DNA of 64,000 nt from Eutreptiella sp. 'Long Island Sound 2002' (GCA_964036045.1 OZ038384.1:98319600-98383599); one strand, 5' to 3'. Counted from the first letter of the stretch, positions 43,401 through 52,740 are shown. Notes: generated by a model from the sequence alone, not told the origin. Made by a program: numbers and translations.

Positions 43401-43673
43401 ATATGGTCAGCTATCCGCCTATCGGGAAGTGTGGGGAACCCCGGCAGAGGACGACTGCTCCGCCGTCTGGCACACACCCTGAGATGGGGAAACCTGCATC
43501 TAAAACTCCGCTGGGTTGCTTCAAAACATAACCCAGCAGACCACCCCTCAAGGGTCTTTGAATTTGACTCCCCCACCCTGATGCACGCCTCAGCGTGGGC
43601 CACGTTCATAGTGGCGATGAGACAGTCGACTCCACACCTTCTCCACATGGGCTGGGCGGGCTGCGGGCGGTAG
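40392..43673 (+). CDS. pol: YR (C-terminal half) - RT - RNase H polyprotein of element 1
   Basis: Open from after the TAA at 40,389 to TAG at 43,671-43,673; the first ATG is at 40,488 (1061 aa from there). Domains in order: YR catalytic region with Arg in FRMRSGDS, His in WHPWARM and Tyr in RHYAKAP; an acidic, Pro-rich linker (about residues 170-480); a DPGVAANGLGEAGCVP motif; reverse transcriptase with AKIDISNMYW, LPFGWAFSP and the catalytic box QYLDDVLL (42,735-42,758); then RNase H with YVDAARSD, QSAELMAIE, GADNLGA and NPADHPSR. It copies element RNA into DNA, and the YR would integrate it as a circle by site-specific recombination. The position after His expected to be Arg (HxxR) is Ala, with Arg one residue later. 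Not a virus of any host; an endogenous retrotransposon. Confidence 0.88.
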   Translation, partial: GTAQHLEFLGRARIHWAWPRLFFLATCALVFRMRSGDSESVSWEGITTPGWIEFFDEKRGKEWVQYPLSPFLEQWRKYVLSLKHPNTPPQSPVLPGGRNALRSIQKECMQHCPLGHITWHPWARMAAAAFRILGGTLASLADWGRWKDLKQARHYAKAPADWSLPEFLSLPYPESFTGYPSRDMGGVSIRTKDVWPREAWEKRTGPRKPPPKPAPESVKRQKPRGTAGENRGAKPDQSDSSEDSSSSGDSSDEGMEVDEDTTNPPPPPDEADAGAGATEPAAATAPTEGSKNCPIVLDDPRDGIAPSKVGPTSPDAGRPDEGLDGVAGEGAVEAEPTPMVGPREADPQPSEGTTTADTGSSLAPGDGCLTPQAQIRSGPPPAERAMDMPPSPTPQTPPTAPPRGPQGMPPPPPQTAPRAVPAQAENAHTSDFLPSTSAPTCPVVKHRTQQTRYRWYRIRCPHLSHETRHHTVAMTSVRLCGTDVSSTGYQDKCYCQLLERHHGPMIKRIQKMIKKVSKSAGFRSQKTQVTAGLLRDWAVITLNRSWEGGTIHETLPIVLEILVTLTRCDIDEEDYDPYDGTDRPNGPLDPGVAANGLGEAGCVPVPPDIWEKHAPKGLEWALRQIPDQGCTWDPGLAAMAERMCADGLLNRDLQGGPSNLKSFAKPKNATKGALIADLRALNALLPKPLPFALPSLSELGDLFTACKHLGQPIYFAKIDISNMYWACKMPAHLRDSIRFRVNGRSYHIPSLPFGWAFSPILAIETLSRSLVLQFPGTIILIQYLDDVLLISTNPLCLSLEANQLATDLSKAGWKVSPKSDLEPKTSVTWLGKTIDGANFSMAQAPTYLAQVIKGWVKLACRTYTEKRARRLVGKILWAATPSRQPLPFLQGPMAWTTWGPPCAPFTPPRVLRSLCHAISLCCQPWYAKRCVDPQHTWYVDAARSDAGYVAAVWGPELGCRIKLLPEWIFSQQSAELMAIEMAAKLAVQMKLPAIHVGADNLGAIWSAIRLSGSVGNPGRGRLLRRLAHTLRWGNLHLKLRWVASKHNPADHPSRVFEFDSPTLMHASAWATFIVAMRQSTPHLLHMGWAGCGR

Positions 43674-44398
43674 GAAATTGCTGAGATGTGGCCGTGACCA
43701 GCCGACCCCGAATGATCACGACAACGGATTGTGCATGCAGGGGTGCCAGGGGTGCAGGAGAGAGACAACATTAAACCTGTGTTTTATCTTTGCATGTTTT
43801 GGGCGCATCTTGCGCTTCTGTTGGGAACGAACCGGATGTGATGTTCTCCCTCAAAGGGGGTTGTGTCAAGGGGCCCTCCTGGTTTTTCAGGTCCCCATTT
43901 ATGCCAAAAGTGAGTTGTTTGGTACCATTTTGGCCATGTTTATCCCTTGCAGAGCGGCCCTGGTTTTGTACATATGCAGGATGTAGGCAGCCAGGGTTGT
44001 GGGCCACCAGAGTCCAGACTTGAGTCAATGGTGGCGCAGCGAGGGTTGCGTTGCCACATTTGTCACACAGTGGAAACATTATGTTGCATGCCATTACCAT
44101 TGTGTCGTCTGTTTGCAACGCCGGGGTGATGAATGCGCCGTCGGGAGGTGGCGACAGCGGTAATAACGGTGCACTTGGGAGGCCTCTGTGTATTGGGTGA
44201 TGATTCATTACCCTCCCCCCCCCTTTGTCCTGCTCCACCCCTTGTCCTTCCCCAGGGGGGGGTGGGGGGCCGTCACTTGGTCAACACAAAAATTTTATTA
44301 CGGTTCACTGTGTTGTTGTGTTGCTGACTGTGTTTGGAGGCACTGCCACTTACATCCCTTGTACTCTTGGCAGGACATTTTGCTCACTTTTGGTAAAA
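43674..44398. other. 3' region of element 1
   Basis: No strong ORF. A minus-strand frame (44,138-43,800) has some coding character (CNIMFPLCDKCGNATLAAPP) but no domain. A G-run/CCGTCACTTGG repeat is at 44,255-44,280. Confidence 0.35.
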
Positions 44399-44642
44399 AT
44401 GGAACTTGACAGTACAACCATGGTCATCCCTGGGACGAATTTAATGTTCGTCTGCTCCACAGGGGAACCTGTTTTGGCGCAGGTCGTTGGATTTTCAGAG
44501 CAGGGTGATGCATATCGCCGCATCTCTTATGAGCGTGCTGCCACTGTAGTTTTTTGTTTTGCAATGCAATTTCTGTGCCTGAAAATGTGCGTGCACGGTG
44601 GTAGTGCGGTTCCCCAGGGGGGGATGGGGGACCGTCACTTGG
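44255..44642 (+). repeat. pair of GGGGxCCGTCACTTGG repeats
   Basis: CCAGGGGGG...GGGCCGTCACTTGG at 44,253-44,280 and CCCAGGGGGGGATGGGGGAC plus CGTCACTTGGC at 44,613-44,643. Same family as 27,381, 27,843, 32,046 and 38,597. The second copy is followed by CAACCG...GGGACCGTC, as at 27,861-27,897. Confidence 0.75.
44399..44560 (+). CDS. small Tudor/SH3-like beta-barrel fragment
   Basis: ATG at 44,399 (MELDSTTMVIPGTNLMFVC), then EPVLAQVVGFSEQGDAYRRI. The pattern of a short strand, Gly turn, A-x-V-V, then Y-x-x-I-x-Y-E-R resembles Tudor/SH3-like folds, and also resembles the fragment in element 2 at 52,175-52,330. The frame stays open to 44,773 but after about 44,570 is repeat-derived. Possibly an accessory ORF or exon of the YR elements. 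Confidence 0.3.
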
Positions 44643-44773
44643 CAACCGCCCCCCGGGATGTGGCGGGGGACCGTCTTCCCTCGGGTGGGGCCGGACACGG
44701 GGGAGTACCACAATGGGACATCTGCATACAAAAGACAACATGCAGCGAAAATTGGTTAAAAAAAAAGGTGTGA

Positions 44774-46288
44774 AAACTGCTGAAAAGGGAGTGAAAAAGG
44801 GAGCAAAAGGGTGGAAATTAAGATATGCCATATTCCCAGTTTGGTTTAGTGGTGATATGCAGTTTTGTACCCCCCCCCCCCCTCACCACTTGTATAAGCT
44901 ACGACCTTGTCTAAGCTGCAGCAGGCGTACGGACCGTGTTAATTTGGGACCTAATTTAATTCGGTACCAAATGTAGTGCAGCCACATAAGGGGGAGCGTT
45001 AGCGCGTCGGGCATCTTTTTTGACCCGTGCCCCACCGGTGACCTTTTAGGGGGTGCACTAAGCGCAGTGCGCGCGCAGTGCAACTATTTGGACGTCTAGC
45101 CATCCTAGAACCCCATACTTTGTGATACTATGGGCATTATTGTTGTTTGACAACGGGTATTTTGATGCTTCTTTCACATTCGGGATATGGTATATTTGGA
45201 TTCTCACCCAGTTTCACCAATTTTCTTCCATTTTTTGCTCGTTTCCACCACATCCACTCCTTACTAGGTTGATTTCTCCCCAACATGGGGACCCCAAGAA
45301 AGTAGGGGTAATGTAGCCATATTGATTTCTCCCCACCATGGGGACTCCGAGAAGGTAGGGGTGATGTAGCGAATACTGATTTTGCGCTTCGTTCTTGTGA
45401 CGTGAGGCAGAAGCGCCGTCCAAACCGCTTGCGGCTTGGGGACTCATTACCATAGAGAAATCTATGGGAAAGGTCAAGGCGAAATACCGTTTGTTGAGTA
45501 CAATACGAATGGCATTTGGAGTTGTTGAATTCAAAGCTATTGTCTAATTATGCAACGTGCTTTGCAGGGAAGGTGCGCAGTCCATCGTGGTCTATTTGGG
45601 GGCCCTTCTCCATCAGAGGGTAAATCTTGGGCTGAAGTTAGGATAGTTAGTAGAAAGGTAGCGCGCCGGGCGCGCGCCGGGCAAACATTCCCCCTAAGAC
45701 ATGGGTTTGGAGGCGTTAGTGCACATGGCGCTTGCAGGGCAACTTTTTGGGCTACGTAAGGTAAGGGGCACAAAATCCAATGGGCATCATGGTACAAACA
45801 ACCTTTTTTTTTTTTGCAGCTGTGGGCTTCCAAAATGGGGATGAAAGTGGGCATGAGCCATTTGCACTCCACTTGAGCAAAATGGGCCTTAATTTGTGCG
45901 TTAGATACTTTTTTACTCCTCTTTTCCCTATGCAGTGCATAATGCATGGCGCAACAAAATGACAATTTGGCTCACACGCCCGTTTTCTAGGGTTCGTGGG
46001 ACCATGGCCAGAGTCTTTGGGCAAGTCCCCCCCCCCCCCCCGCGTGTCCAACAAACGGTGTGTCCAATGAACACTTCTGTTCGGACCGTTTTCTGGGGGG
46101 GACCCCCCGTTGCAAACCCTGATTTTGGCCAAGGCAGGGTGTTGGTGTGGGGTTTGTGCCATGTTTTTGAGAACACCCTCACCTAACCCGTGATTTGATG
46201 GAGGACACAGCTGTCCCATCAAATCTGTCCGCACCGAAGGTGCTTGAGCCGGATCGGGCTGCCACTTCTACCTGTGCTAGGAAGGGCC
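44774..46288. other. non-coding DNA with short repeats
   Basis: A C run at 44,870-44,881, a 53-bp tandem pair at 45,269-45,374, and a segment at 46,030-46,190 whose reverse complement shares GTGTTCATTGGxCACAC and flanking C-rich words with 59,045-59,185. No gene supported. Confidence 0.45.
45269..45374 (+). repeat. 53-bp tandem duplication
   Basis: TTGATTTCTCCCCAxCATGG, then GGACxCCxAGAAxGTAGGGG and TxATGTAGC, twice in tandem. Confidence 0.95.
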
Positions 46289-47002
46289 TCAAGCCAAGGG
46301 AGCATGTTTAGATTTTCCGCATGAAGCGGGACCACAGCAAGGGCTTCTACTCTGAAAAGTGCTCATTGGAAGCCTCCATCGCATTGTGTAGTCCAGATAG
46401 TAAGGCCTTGACCGGTGCCTCTTGCTGGCCATCTCTGGCCCTCTGTAGCATGCGCCCCTTGAGCGCTTCACGCGGCGCCATGAAGCCATTGATCCTGCTA
46501 TACCGTACAAACTTGTGCAGCGCCCCAGCATACGCCTTTCTGGTGCCATCCTCCAGTTTACGCCATACAGTAGCCTCGTGTGGGCTGCCGATCTCTCGCC
46601 CTGCTTCCTCCAGAAAGGCCCGTAGCGCGTTTGTGACTCGCACTGCCTGCTTATCTCGCGCTCCCGTCCCGTTGCTGGCCCGCGACCCCCCCCCCCCCTC
46701 CGAGACATGGGCGTCCGCTGGGCCGCCTCAGCGGCATCCGAACTCAGCACTTTGGAACGCCCAGTGGTGGTTGCCACAAAACTTGCATGGTCGAAAGGGC
46801 GGGTTGGTGCAATCTTGCCGGGTTCCTTTATTGGTGCGAAAGTGCTTGCGTCCGTTGATCCACCTGAACTCAAAATCCTCCGGGCTTCCTCACCTGGGTT
46901 TCAGCGTCCCATCTCGGCCCCCACCATCCCGTGACTTACTTTTCCGGTCCTTGCCGGATGAACTGTCGGTGTCGGAGGAGGAGTCGCTTGACGAGTCAGA
47001 AC
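46289..47002 (-). mobile_element. YR retrotransposon 4, left part (end of gag and start of YR)
   Basis: Minus strand. It continues the gag frame of 54,268-55,264, from which it was separated by insertion of element 2. It reads an Asp/Ser-rich run, a TGA at 46,892-46,890, then the knuckle CKFCGNHHWAFQS (last Cys replaced by Ser) and a TGA at 46,730-46,728. In the same frame it goes on into a YR core-binding segment (VTNALRAFLEEAGREIGSP, then KLEDGTRKAYAGALHKFVRY) that ends in a stop near 46,348. The YR catalytic half and RT are missing. Confidence 0.75.
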
Positions 47003-47067
47003 ACTAGTTGTGCCTCGTCTCAACTTTTGTTTGCGTCTCCAATGTTTAGGCAGTTTTCCTGTCTTTG
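47003..47067 (+). repeat. split direct repeat A1
   Basis: 65 bp beginning ACTAGTTGTGCCTCGTCTC; identical to A2 at 53,923-53,987. Lies directly upstream of gag, so probably also holds promoter or leader function. Confidence 0.95.
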
Positions 47068-47080
47068 TTTTTGTTAACCC

Positions 47081-47713
47081 ATGGACGGGGTGGAGCAGCC
47101 TAGCCAGAACCAACAAGAGTCAGCCGAGGAGCGGCTGGCGGCACAAGCCAAGGAAATTCAAGAACTCAGAGAGCAACTCGCCCGAGTGGCGGTGAAGGAG
47201 GGGCCCCGCCTGCCCCCACTGAGCGTGCCAGAAGTAAACCGAGCCCTCGAGAAGCCCCAGTTGGCACAGTGGATGAGACTTATGCTGTCCAACATCAAGG
47301 CGTACGTACGCCTTAGAGCTGGCGAGGTGGGGGAGATCCCCCGACCAAGTGAGTTTGGCGGCCAGGCGACGGAGGCCGCAGTCGACCCAGGAGAGCAGCT
47401 GGCGTGGAGGGTCTGGGACTGCGTGTCCCAGTCCCAAGCGGCGTATGCCTGCAGGTATGCAGGGACGCACGGAAAATCCAGCTCCGAGTCCAACCAGTAC
47501 ACCACGCTGGAGGAGGCATGGAAGGAACAAGGATCGGCGTTCACGTGGCGGAGCGTCAAATTCAGGGAGGTGGGAGGAGTACTGCAATGGCAGTCGAGGC
47601 AGGGCGAGTGGATCCCTGTGGACTCGCCGCCGAGCGGAGGGTGCCAGAGGTGCGCGCAGCGGGGCTCCCCCGACGAACGCCACTGGCACTTTAGATGCCC
47701 ACACTGGTCCTGA
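47081..47713 (+). CDS. gag: YR retrotransposon 2 Gag
   Basis: ATG 14 nt after A1 (context CCCATGG), TGA at 47,711-47,713, 210 aa. Short N-terminal coiled coil (ERLAAQAKEIQELREQLARV), a Trp-rich middle, and one C-terminal knuckle CQRCAQRGSPDERHWHFRC. The spacing is stretched (CX2CX9HX4C) compared with the CX2CX3HX4C of its relatives, but the HWxxxC end is kept. Shorter than Gag 1 and Gag 3. The frame continues past the TGA straight into the YR. Confidence 0.85.
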   Translation: MDGVEQPSQNQQESAEERLAAQAKEIQELREQLARVAVKEGPRLPPLSVPEVNRALEKPQLAQWMRLMLSNIKAYVRLRAGEVGEIPRPSEFGGQATEAAVDPGEQLAWRVWDCVSQSQAAYACRYAGTHGKSSSESNQYTTLEEAWKEQGSAFTWRSVKFREVGGVLQWQSRQGEWIPVDSPPSGGCQRCAQRGSPDERHWHFRCPHWS

Positions 47714-49655
47714 CAGGACCGGCTGGAGCCCGGACCGGCCGCCCCGGGCTCCGGCGTTGTGGACACGGCAGCAGAGCTGCGAGCGCTCGCCCGCCGCTGG
47801 GAGACAGCAGCCCGGTCCGACGACCCCTGCTCACCGGAGGAAAGTGCCATGCAGTCCTGGAGACCGAGAACCCGCTCGCAGTACGCGTCCCGACTCCGGG
47901 CCTTGGCGGCTTACGCGGGCCGCACGGGCCCGCGTGATACAGCCGCAGCACTGGCAGGCCTCCTGGCAGAGCGGGCGCAAGCCGGCGCTACAGCATCGGC
48001 CCTACGGGGTATTACCTCCGCGGTCAGGGCCGTGGAGGAGCCTCCAGTGGCTGCCCCCAACAGTCACCACCTTGCACAAACGGATTGCGGCGGGAGCCGC
48101 ATCCTCGGGCTCTCAGCCCTATCTGTCCCCAGCAGGCTTGGTCCAGCTGGTCGAAAAGGCCAGAGACTCCAGACACGGAGCGGTGTTCAGCGCATTGGCC
48201 ATCATCAGCTGGGTATGCTACCTGCGGGTGGGCGAAGCAGCTGGCATCAGGGTTACTGACCTGGCTATGCCAGGCTTTGTCCAGTTTTGGAACTCCAAGA
48301 CAGGGGAGGAGGGGTACACCACCCGCCCCCTGTACAGGTATGCGGACGGCGTCCAGGCGTGGCTTCATGGCCACATGGTTTCGCTGGGCCGGTCCTCAGA
48401 CATGCTCGTCTGGCAGTCAGGGGAAGCGGAGTTGGAGGCAGGCATGGCCGACACCCCGGCGAGCACCGCCCACTTCCGAGCCAGGTGGCACGCCCTGCGC
48501 AGGGGAGGCGCCGCAGCGACTTGGGCCCGTAAACCAGACCTCGCCTACTACAAATGGTGGGGCAGATGGCAGAGCACGGCCGTGGGGATGCAATACGGCA
48601 CCAAATGGTCAGACCCTGGAGTCGTTGCCCCTACGGTGCTGCCCGCATTGTCCCCCGACCAGGGGCCTTTGCCTACTCCGGAGCGCGTGGGCGTCCTGGC
48701 CCTGTGGGGATCCCCGATGTTCCCCAGTATCGCGAGCGCCCTCCACACCCCGACCAAGCGCAAGCCGAGATTTCCTCGAGGTCAGGAGCTGGAATCCACT
48801 GCGAGCGGCACGCTTGGGGGAGGACGCGACGGAGACCAAACCGCGGCCGAGTCGGAGGAATCCCCAAGGGACGGCGCTGCTGAGATGCGCCTGGGGCCTG
48901 ACACAGCTCCTACCCTCCCTCCACTTCCTCCTTTGGCCTCTGCCATTGAGCGCGGCGCCGTGTCTCGGGAAGATGCGGGTCAGCTGTGCACGGTGGCGGG
49001 GCCTTTGGTTGCCGTGGGGGGGGGCGCGTGCGGGCCGGGGACGGCAGCCGGGCCCATCAATGTCGATTCCGACGTGGACACCGACGACAACAGCGAGGAT
49101 TCCGGTAGCCAGCCCTCCGGCGAATTCGCAGTCGGCAGCGCCAGGGGCTCCCCCGGGCGTGGACAGGCCGGAGTTGCCAGGTTCGTTGGACGGGAGCGTA
49201 AACCGTGGTCCTCCAGGGCAGCCGTTGGCCCTGTCAGAGGAGGACCCGCAGCGGGCTCGAAAGCTGGAGTGGTGGGCCGTGTCCACCGCACATACACGGG
49301 GCCGCGTCGCGCTAAGGTGGTCATGGGTGGTGCGCAGGCCGTGCGATCCCGAGCCCCCGCACGCCGTCAAGCTGGGAGACCTCGTTTGGCTCAGCAGATC
49401 GGAACGCCGCAGCCCAAGCGCGTCAAGCTCGGGCAGGGCGGGCATGTCCGGACGCCGGAGGCGCAAGGCCTGGTGGAGGGTGCCTTCGTGGCTGCAGCTG
49501 AGCGTCTCAAGGCCAAGGCTTGGGGGCGGGCGGGCCCAGTGGCGTCGCCCCCCCCCCCCTCTGTAAGGGTCCCGACAGGGGTGGGAGGGTGCAGGAACAG
49601 CCCCCCCTCTTCCTGGAGTTCATGCAGGCGCTCACCCCCCACTTTCACTGGATAG
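47714..49655 (+). pseudogene. tyrosine recombinase 2 with long linker, one frame break
   Basis: The N-terminal core-binding part (MQSWRPRTRSQYASRLRALA) is in the gag frame with no obvious ATG of its own. Near 48,060 the sequence shifts by +1 into a frame open to 49,655. Catalytic residues: Arg in YLRVGEA (48,225), His and Arg in WHALRRGG (48,489 and 48,498), Tyr in GMQYGT (48,594). So the full R-H-R-Y set is present. After residue about 300 it is a disordered Pro/Gly/Arg-rich linker. Its segment 48,912-49,020 recurs at 53,650-53,757. The enzyme would integrate the circular cDNA through the split repeats. Confidence 0.8.
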
Positions 49656-51515
49656 CCGAGCGGGAACGCTGTGGCTTGTGGATGGTTGCAAAGAGGGTGG
49701 ATTTGTGGTTGAATAGAGTATTCGATACAGCCGAGGATTTCCGCTTGCAAGGGGCTTTACCCGCTCTCCTGGGCGCCTTGCGCAAGCTCCACCCGGACGC
49801 CTGGGAGGCATGCCTCCATATCAACACCTCCCCCATTCCGCGGTTCATGGGGGGGGGTCGAGATGCCATTTTGGACCGGGGATTGGGACCGGTAGGCTCC
49901 CACCAGCTGCCTGACGATCTGTGGGACGCTGTCGTGCCGCCCTTCTACCACGGAGGGCTCCAGGATTTTGACGTCGAGCGGGAATGGCAGGACGGGGATA
50001 GGGTGGTCCGAGGGGCAACCAGATGGGTGTCGCAGCAGGTCCAGAGGATAGTGCAGGCGTTGAGGGGTGCGGGGGTCTACGAGGAGACGGCTGACCCCCC
50101 CCCCCCCCACGTGTTACCCCTTCGTCATCCCCAAATCGTCCGAGAAGGTATCCTTGATCTTGAGTTGCGTCAAGATCAACAAGAGTGACGGGGGCAAGCC
50201 CCCCACTTTTAGATTGGATTCCTGAGAGGATTTGGCTAGGTCCTTGTCGACATTCCCGCCTGATGTGGACCTCTACGGCCTCCACATTGACCTCAAAAAT
50301 GCCTTCTGGAGCTTTTGCTTGCCCCAGGGCGCGCGCCAGGTTTTTCGCTTCCGGCCCGCCCCCGGGGCTCCGCCTGTGGCGCTGTCGCGCCTGCCGTTTG
50401 GCTGGAAATACAGCCCCTATCTGTGCCAAGCGAGTTTAGCTCGCATTCTCCAGGGGGTACTGCCCCCTGAGATACTCCTTGTGCACTACCTCGATGACTT
50501 TTTGCTCGTCTTCACTGATAAGGAGGTGCTCAGGGAGGCGGGGCGAGTGGCAGTGCGTGCCCTGATCGAGGCTGGGTTCCTCATAAGTCCTAAGAGTGTC
50601 CTGGACCCGGTGCCTGTGGCGTCATTCCTGGGGAAGGAGCTCGACTTGCAGGCTAGGCAGATCAGGAGCCATGAACAAGCACTGCTCCAGTTGTGGGCGG
50701 GATGGCTGAGGCTGGCGGTTGGCGCAGGCAACGACCGGCACCTCCAAAGCTTCGTGGGTTTGCTGAATTGGCATGTGCGTCCGAGGGGATTGGGTTGCCC
50801 TTTCGCGGCGGGCGCCTACTGCTGGCTGCGCTGGGGTAGGACGGTGGGGGGGGTCAAACAGCCGGCCCAGGGCTTCCCCCTGAAAATGCTGGGCAGCCTC
50901 GCAACATTGGTGGCGGTGGCGGCCGAGCCCTGGCAGGCCCCGGGCGGGGAGGCCTGGCGGCAATTGAAGACCCTCCAGTTTGGGACTGAAGATAGGCTTT
51001 CGCGATCCTCTCTGTGGTGCGGGGGCGTCGTCATCTGTGTCGATGGAGCGCGCGATGCGGGGTGCTGGAGGGTGGGGGCGCTCGTACCGGGAGTGGGTGT
51101 GCGTACGCATGTGACACCTCCTGCACGCTTCGCCAGCCAGCAAACCACGGAACTAAGGGGAGTGGCGTGGGCTGTCAGGTTTGCAGTCAGGACGGGACAC
51201 CGATCGGTTACGGTCTGTAGCGACAGTGAGGCGGCCATTGCTCAGGTCCTCAGGCTGCGCGCGACTAGCCACCTGACCCACCACCAAAAGGTCCTTCGGT
51301 CGTTGGCTAGAGTCCTGTGGGTATCAGGCATCGTGCTCCGCCTCGTGTGGGTGCCCTCGGCGCTTCAGCCGGGAGACCCTATGTCCAGGGTGACGTCAGT
51401 ATTCGGAGGCTCACAGGCCAGGGCGGAAGTCGAGGCTTGGTGCACGTGGGATGCATTGCTGGAAAATCTGGGCGAGGCTCGGGTGAGGGGGGTGGTGTGT
51501 CTCCGGGGGTGCTAG
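49575..51515 (+). pseudogene. reverse transcriptase - RNase H of element 2, frame break and stop
   Basis: The first part (to about 50,095; FLEFMQALTPHFHWIAERE, then PDDLWDAVVPPFYHGGLQDF) is in one frame. After the C run at 50,096-50,109 the homologous reading continues in another frame (YPFVIPKSSEKVSLIL), with a TGA at 50,223-50,225. From 50,226 it is open to 51,515: DLYGLHIDLKNAFWSF, LPFGWKYSP, catalytic VHYLDDFLLVF (50,481-50,513), then RNase H with CVDGARD, QQTTELRG, CSDSEAA and QPGDPMSR. The C-run length difference may be biological slippage or an assembly error. Confidence 0.85.
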
Positions 51516-51598
51516 CCCCCCCCCCCCCCCCAGCAGAGCAGCGGCGGCAGAGTATGCGACCTCCATGTAGCAACCTTTTTCTTTTGCTATCCGCACCT

Positions 51599-52063
51599 AT
51601 GACCAAGCGTCGGGGCTCGCGTGGCGCCCACAAGCGACGGGGTTCCCGTGGAGCCCACCGAAAGGGTCGCCATGGCGGACAGCGGCACCAGCGTTCCGCG
51701 GACGCCCAGCAGCGCCGGGCGGCGAAGTGGAGCAGCGTGCTCCGCACCCGCCTTCGCGGCAGGTTGGCGCGCCTGCCCGTCCGCCGGGTGCTGCTCGGCA
51801 ACCGGGTGCGCCTGTGCCCCCAGTGCCCCCTCCCTGACGACAGGGAGGGATTTTTGGAACGGGCGGTCCGGGACGTGGCCGCACGCGTGGGAGGCACGCC
51901 GCACCGCCGCACGACCCCCGACGGCCGCAGCGTCAAACCCCCAGGGCGGCATGCCTGCCGCCAGGTCTGGGAGGTAAGGCTGCCGGAGGGAGTCGCTGTG
52001 GCCTCCCTAACGGACTGGAACCAGGGACGCAGGGTTGCTGTACCCTATGGGGGTGTTGCCTGA
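51599..52063 (+). CDS. basic Arg-rich protein, fourth ORF of element 2
   Basis: ATG at 51,599, stop at 52,061-52,063, 154 aa. The first 60 residues are strongly basic (KRRGSRGAHKRRGSRGAHRK) with a tandem RRGSRGAH repeat. A CPQC pair follows, then an acidic-basic part ending WNQGRRVAVPYGGVA. It looks like a nucleic-acid-binding protein; possibly a nucleocapsid-like or nuclear-targeting factor of the element. I do not know a counterpart in described YR elements. Lies 84 nt after the RT-RNase H stop. Confidence 0.55.
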   Translation: MTKRRGSRGAHKRRGSRGAHRKGRHGGQRHQRSADAQQRRAAKWSSVLRTRLRGRLARLPVRRVLLGNRVRLCPQCPLPDDREGFLERAVRDVAARVGGTPHRRTTPDGRSVKPPGRHACRQVWEVRLPEGVAVASLTDWNQGRRVAVPYGGVA

Positions 52064-52069
52064 ACCGTG

Positions 52070-52105
52070 CGCGCACCGTGCGCGCACCGTGCGCGCACCG
52101 TGCAT
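52070..52105 (+). repeat. CGTGCGCGCAC array (first of two)
   Basis: Three and a half units of CCGTGCGCGCA. A second array of five units at 52,807-52,857. Both lie in the 3' part of element 2. Confidence 0.9.
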
Positions 52106-52137
52106 CCTTTTGCGTATTCTGTGTCCACCAGATCCAC

Positions 52138-52474
52138 AATGCCTGAATCTGAGCTGCCCTAGCTTGTCGCCGGACTGCCTGTGTACTACCACCGCTCCAA
52201 CGGGGATAGGGTGTCGGCCACTGTCGTTGACCCTTCTCCAAGAGGTGGGAGTCGCGTCTCTATTTGGTACGAATTGGGTGGTGAAGAGGTCTTGTACGAG
52301 CATGCACCCGAGGAGCGGTTGGAGTTTGCAATTGTGACTGCTGAGAGCCCCGATTCCCCCCAACCTATGCACCATGAGGCGCCGATGGATGCTTTGCTGG
52401 AGCCCCAATTACCTGAAGTGGAAGCTGAAGCCCCTAGAATTGATGATCATGAGCCAGAATGCTGTGGCGGATGA
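52138..52474 (+). pseudogene. Tudor/SH3-like small ORF of element 2
   Basis: ATG at 52,138 (MPESELP) is followed by a TAG at codon 8. The frame then stays open to 52,474. It reads LPVYYHRSNGDRVSATVV, then SRVSIWYELGGEEVLYEH and ERLEFAI, and an acidic Pro-rich tail. Strand spacing resembles a Tudor/SH3-like barrel, which in other proteins binds peptides or methylated residues. Compare 44,399-44,560. Confidence 0.4.
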
Positions 52475-52554
52475 AATTGAAATTCCCGTAACCCAACCAG
52501 TGTTGTCGCTTGTGTTGTCGCCTGTACATGGTTTGTTACGGAGGTGCGTGCAAG

Positions 52555-52740
52555 GTGCAGAAATTGGGAGCCTGGAACCTGTGACAAGCATCAGATTCAA
52601 AAAAAAAAAATTCCCGGTACGCCAATAGGGGCTGCAGGGTGCAGAAAATAGGACCCTGGAACCTGTGACAAGCATCAGACTAAAAATTGAAGAATCCTGG
52701 TATGCCAGTATGGACTGCAAGGTGCAGAAATCAGGACCCT
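52555..52740 (+). repeat. ~90-bp tandem duplication
   Basis: GGTGCAGAAAxTxGGAxCCT, GGAACCTGTGACAAGCATCA, then CCxGGTAxGCCAxTAxGG occurs twice and begins a third time (52,722). Confidence 0.9.

Larger units (their letters stand above)
38639..43673 (+). mobile_element. YR retrotransposon 1 (gag - YR - RT - RNase H)
   Basis: An upstream palindrome GTTTATGCAATAAAC (38,639-38,653) and a leader sharing CCTCGTCT and TTTTTxGTTxTTTAACCC-like words with element 2 precede gag at 38,734. The order is gag, tyrosine recombinase, RT, RNase H. The right end and split repeats were not found, so limits are approximate. It carries the best-preserved pol frame in the window. Confidence 0.85.

Noticed and set aside
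47349-48050. Overlapping alternative frame in gag/YR of element 2
   Set aside because: Out of frame with both the Gag knuckle and the YR core-binding region; it becomes real only after about 48,060.
49520-51952. Several long antisense ORFs over YR elements 1 and 2
   Set aside because: Mirror frames of GC-rich codons; no motifs, and the opposite strand has clear RT, RNase H and YR motifs.
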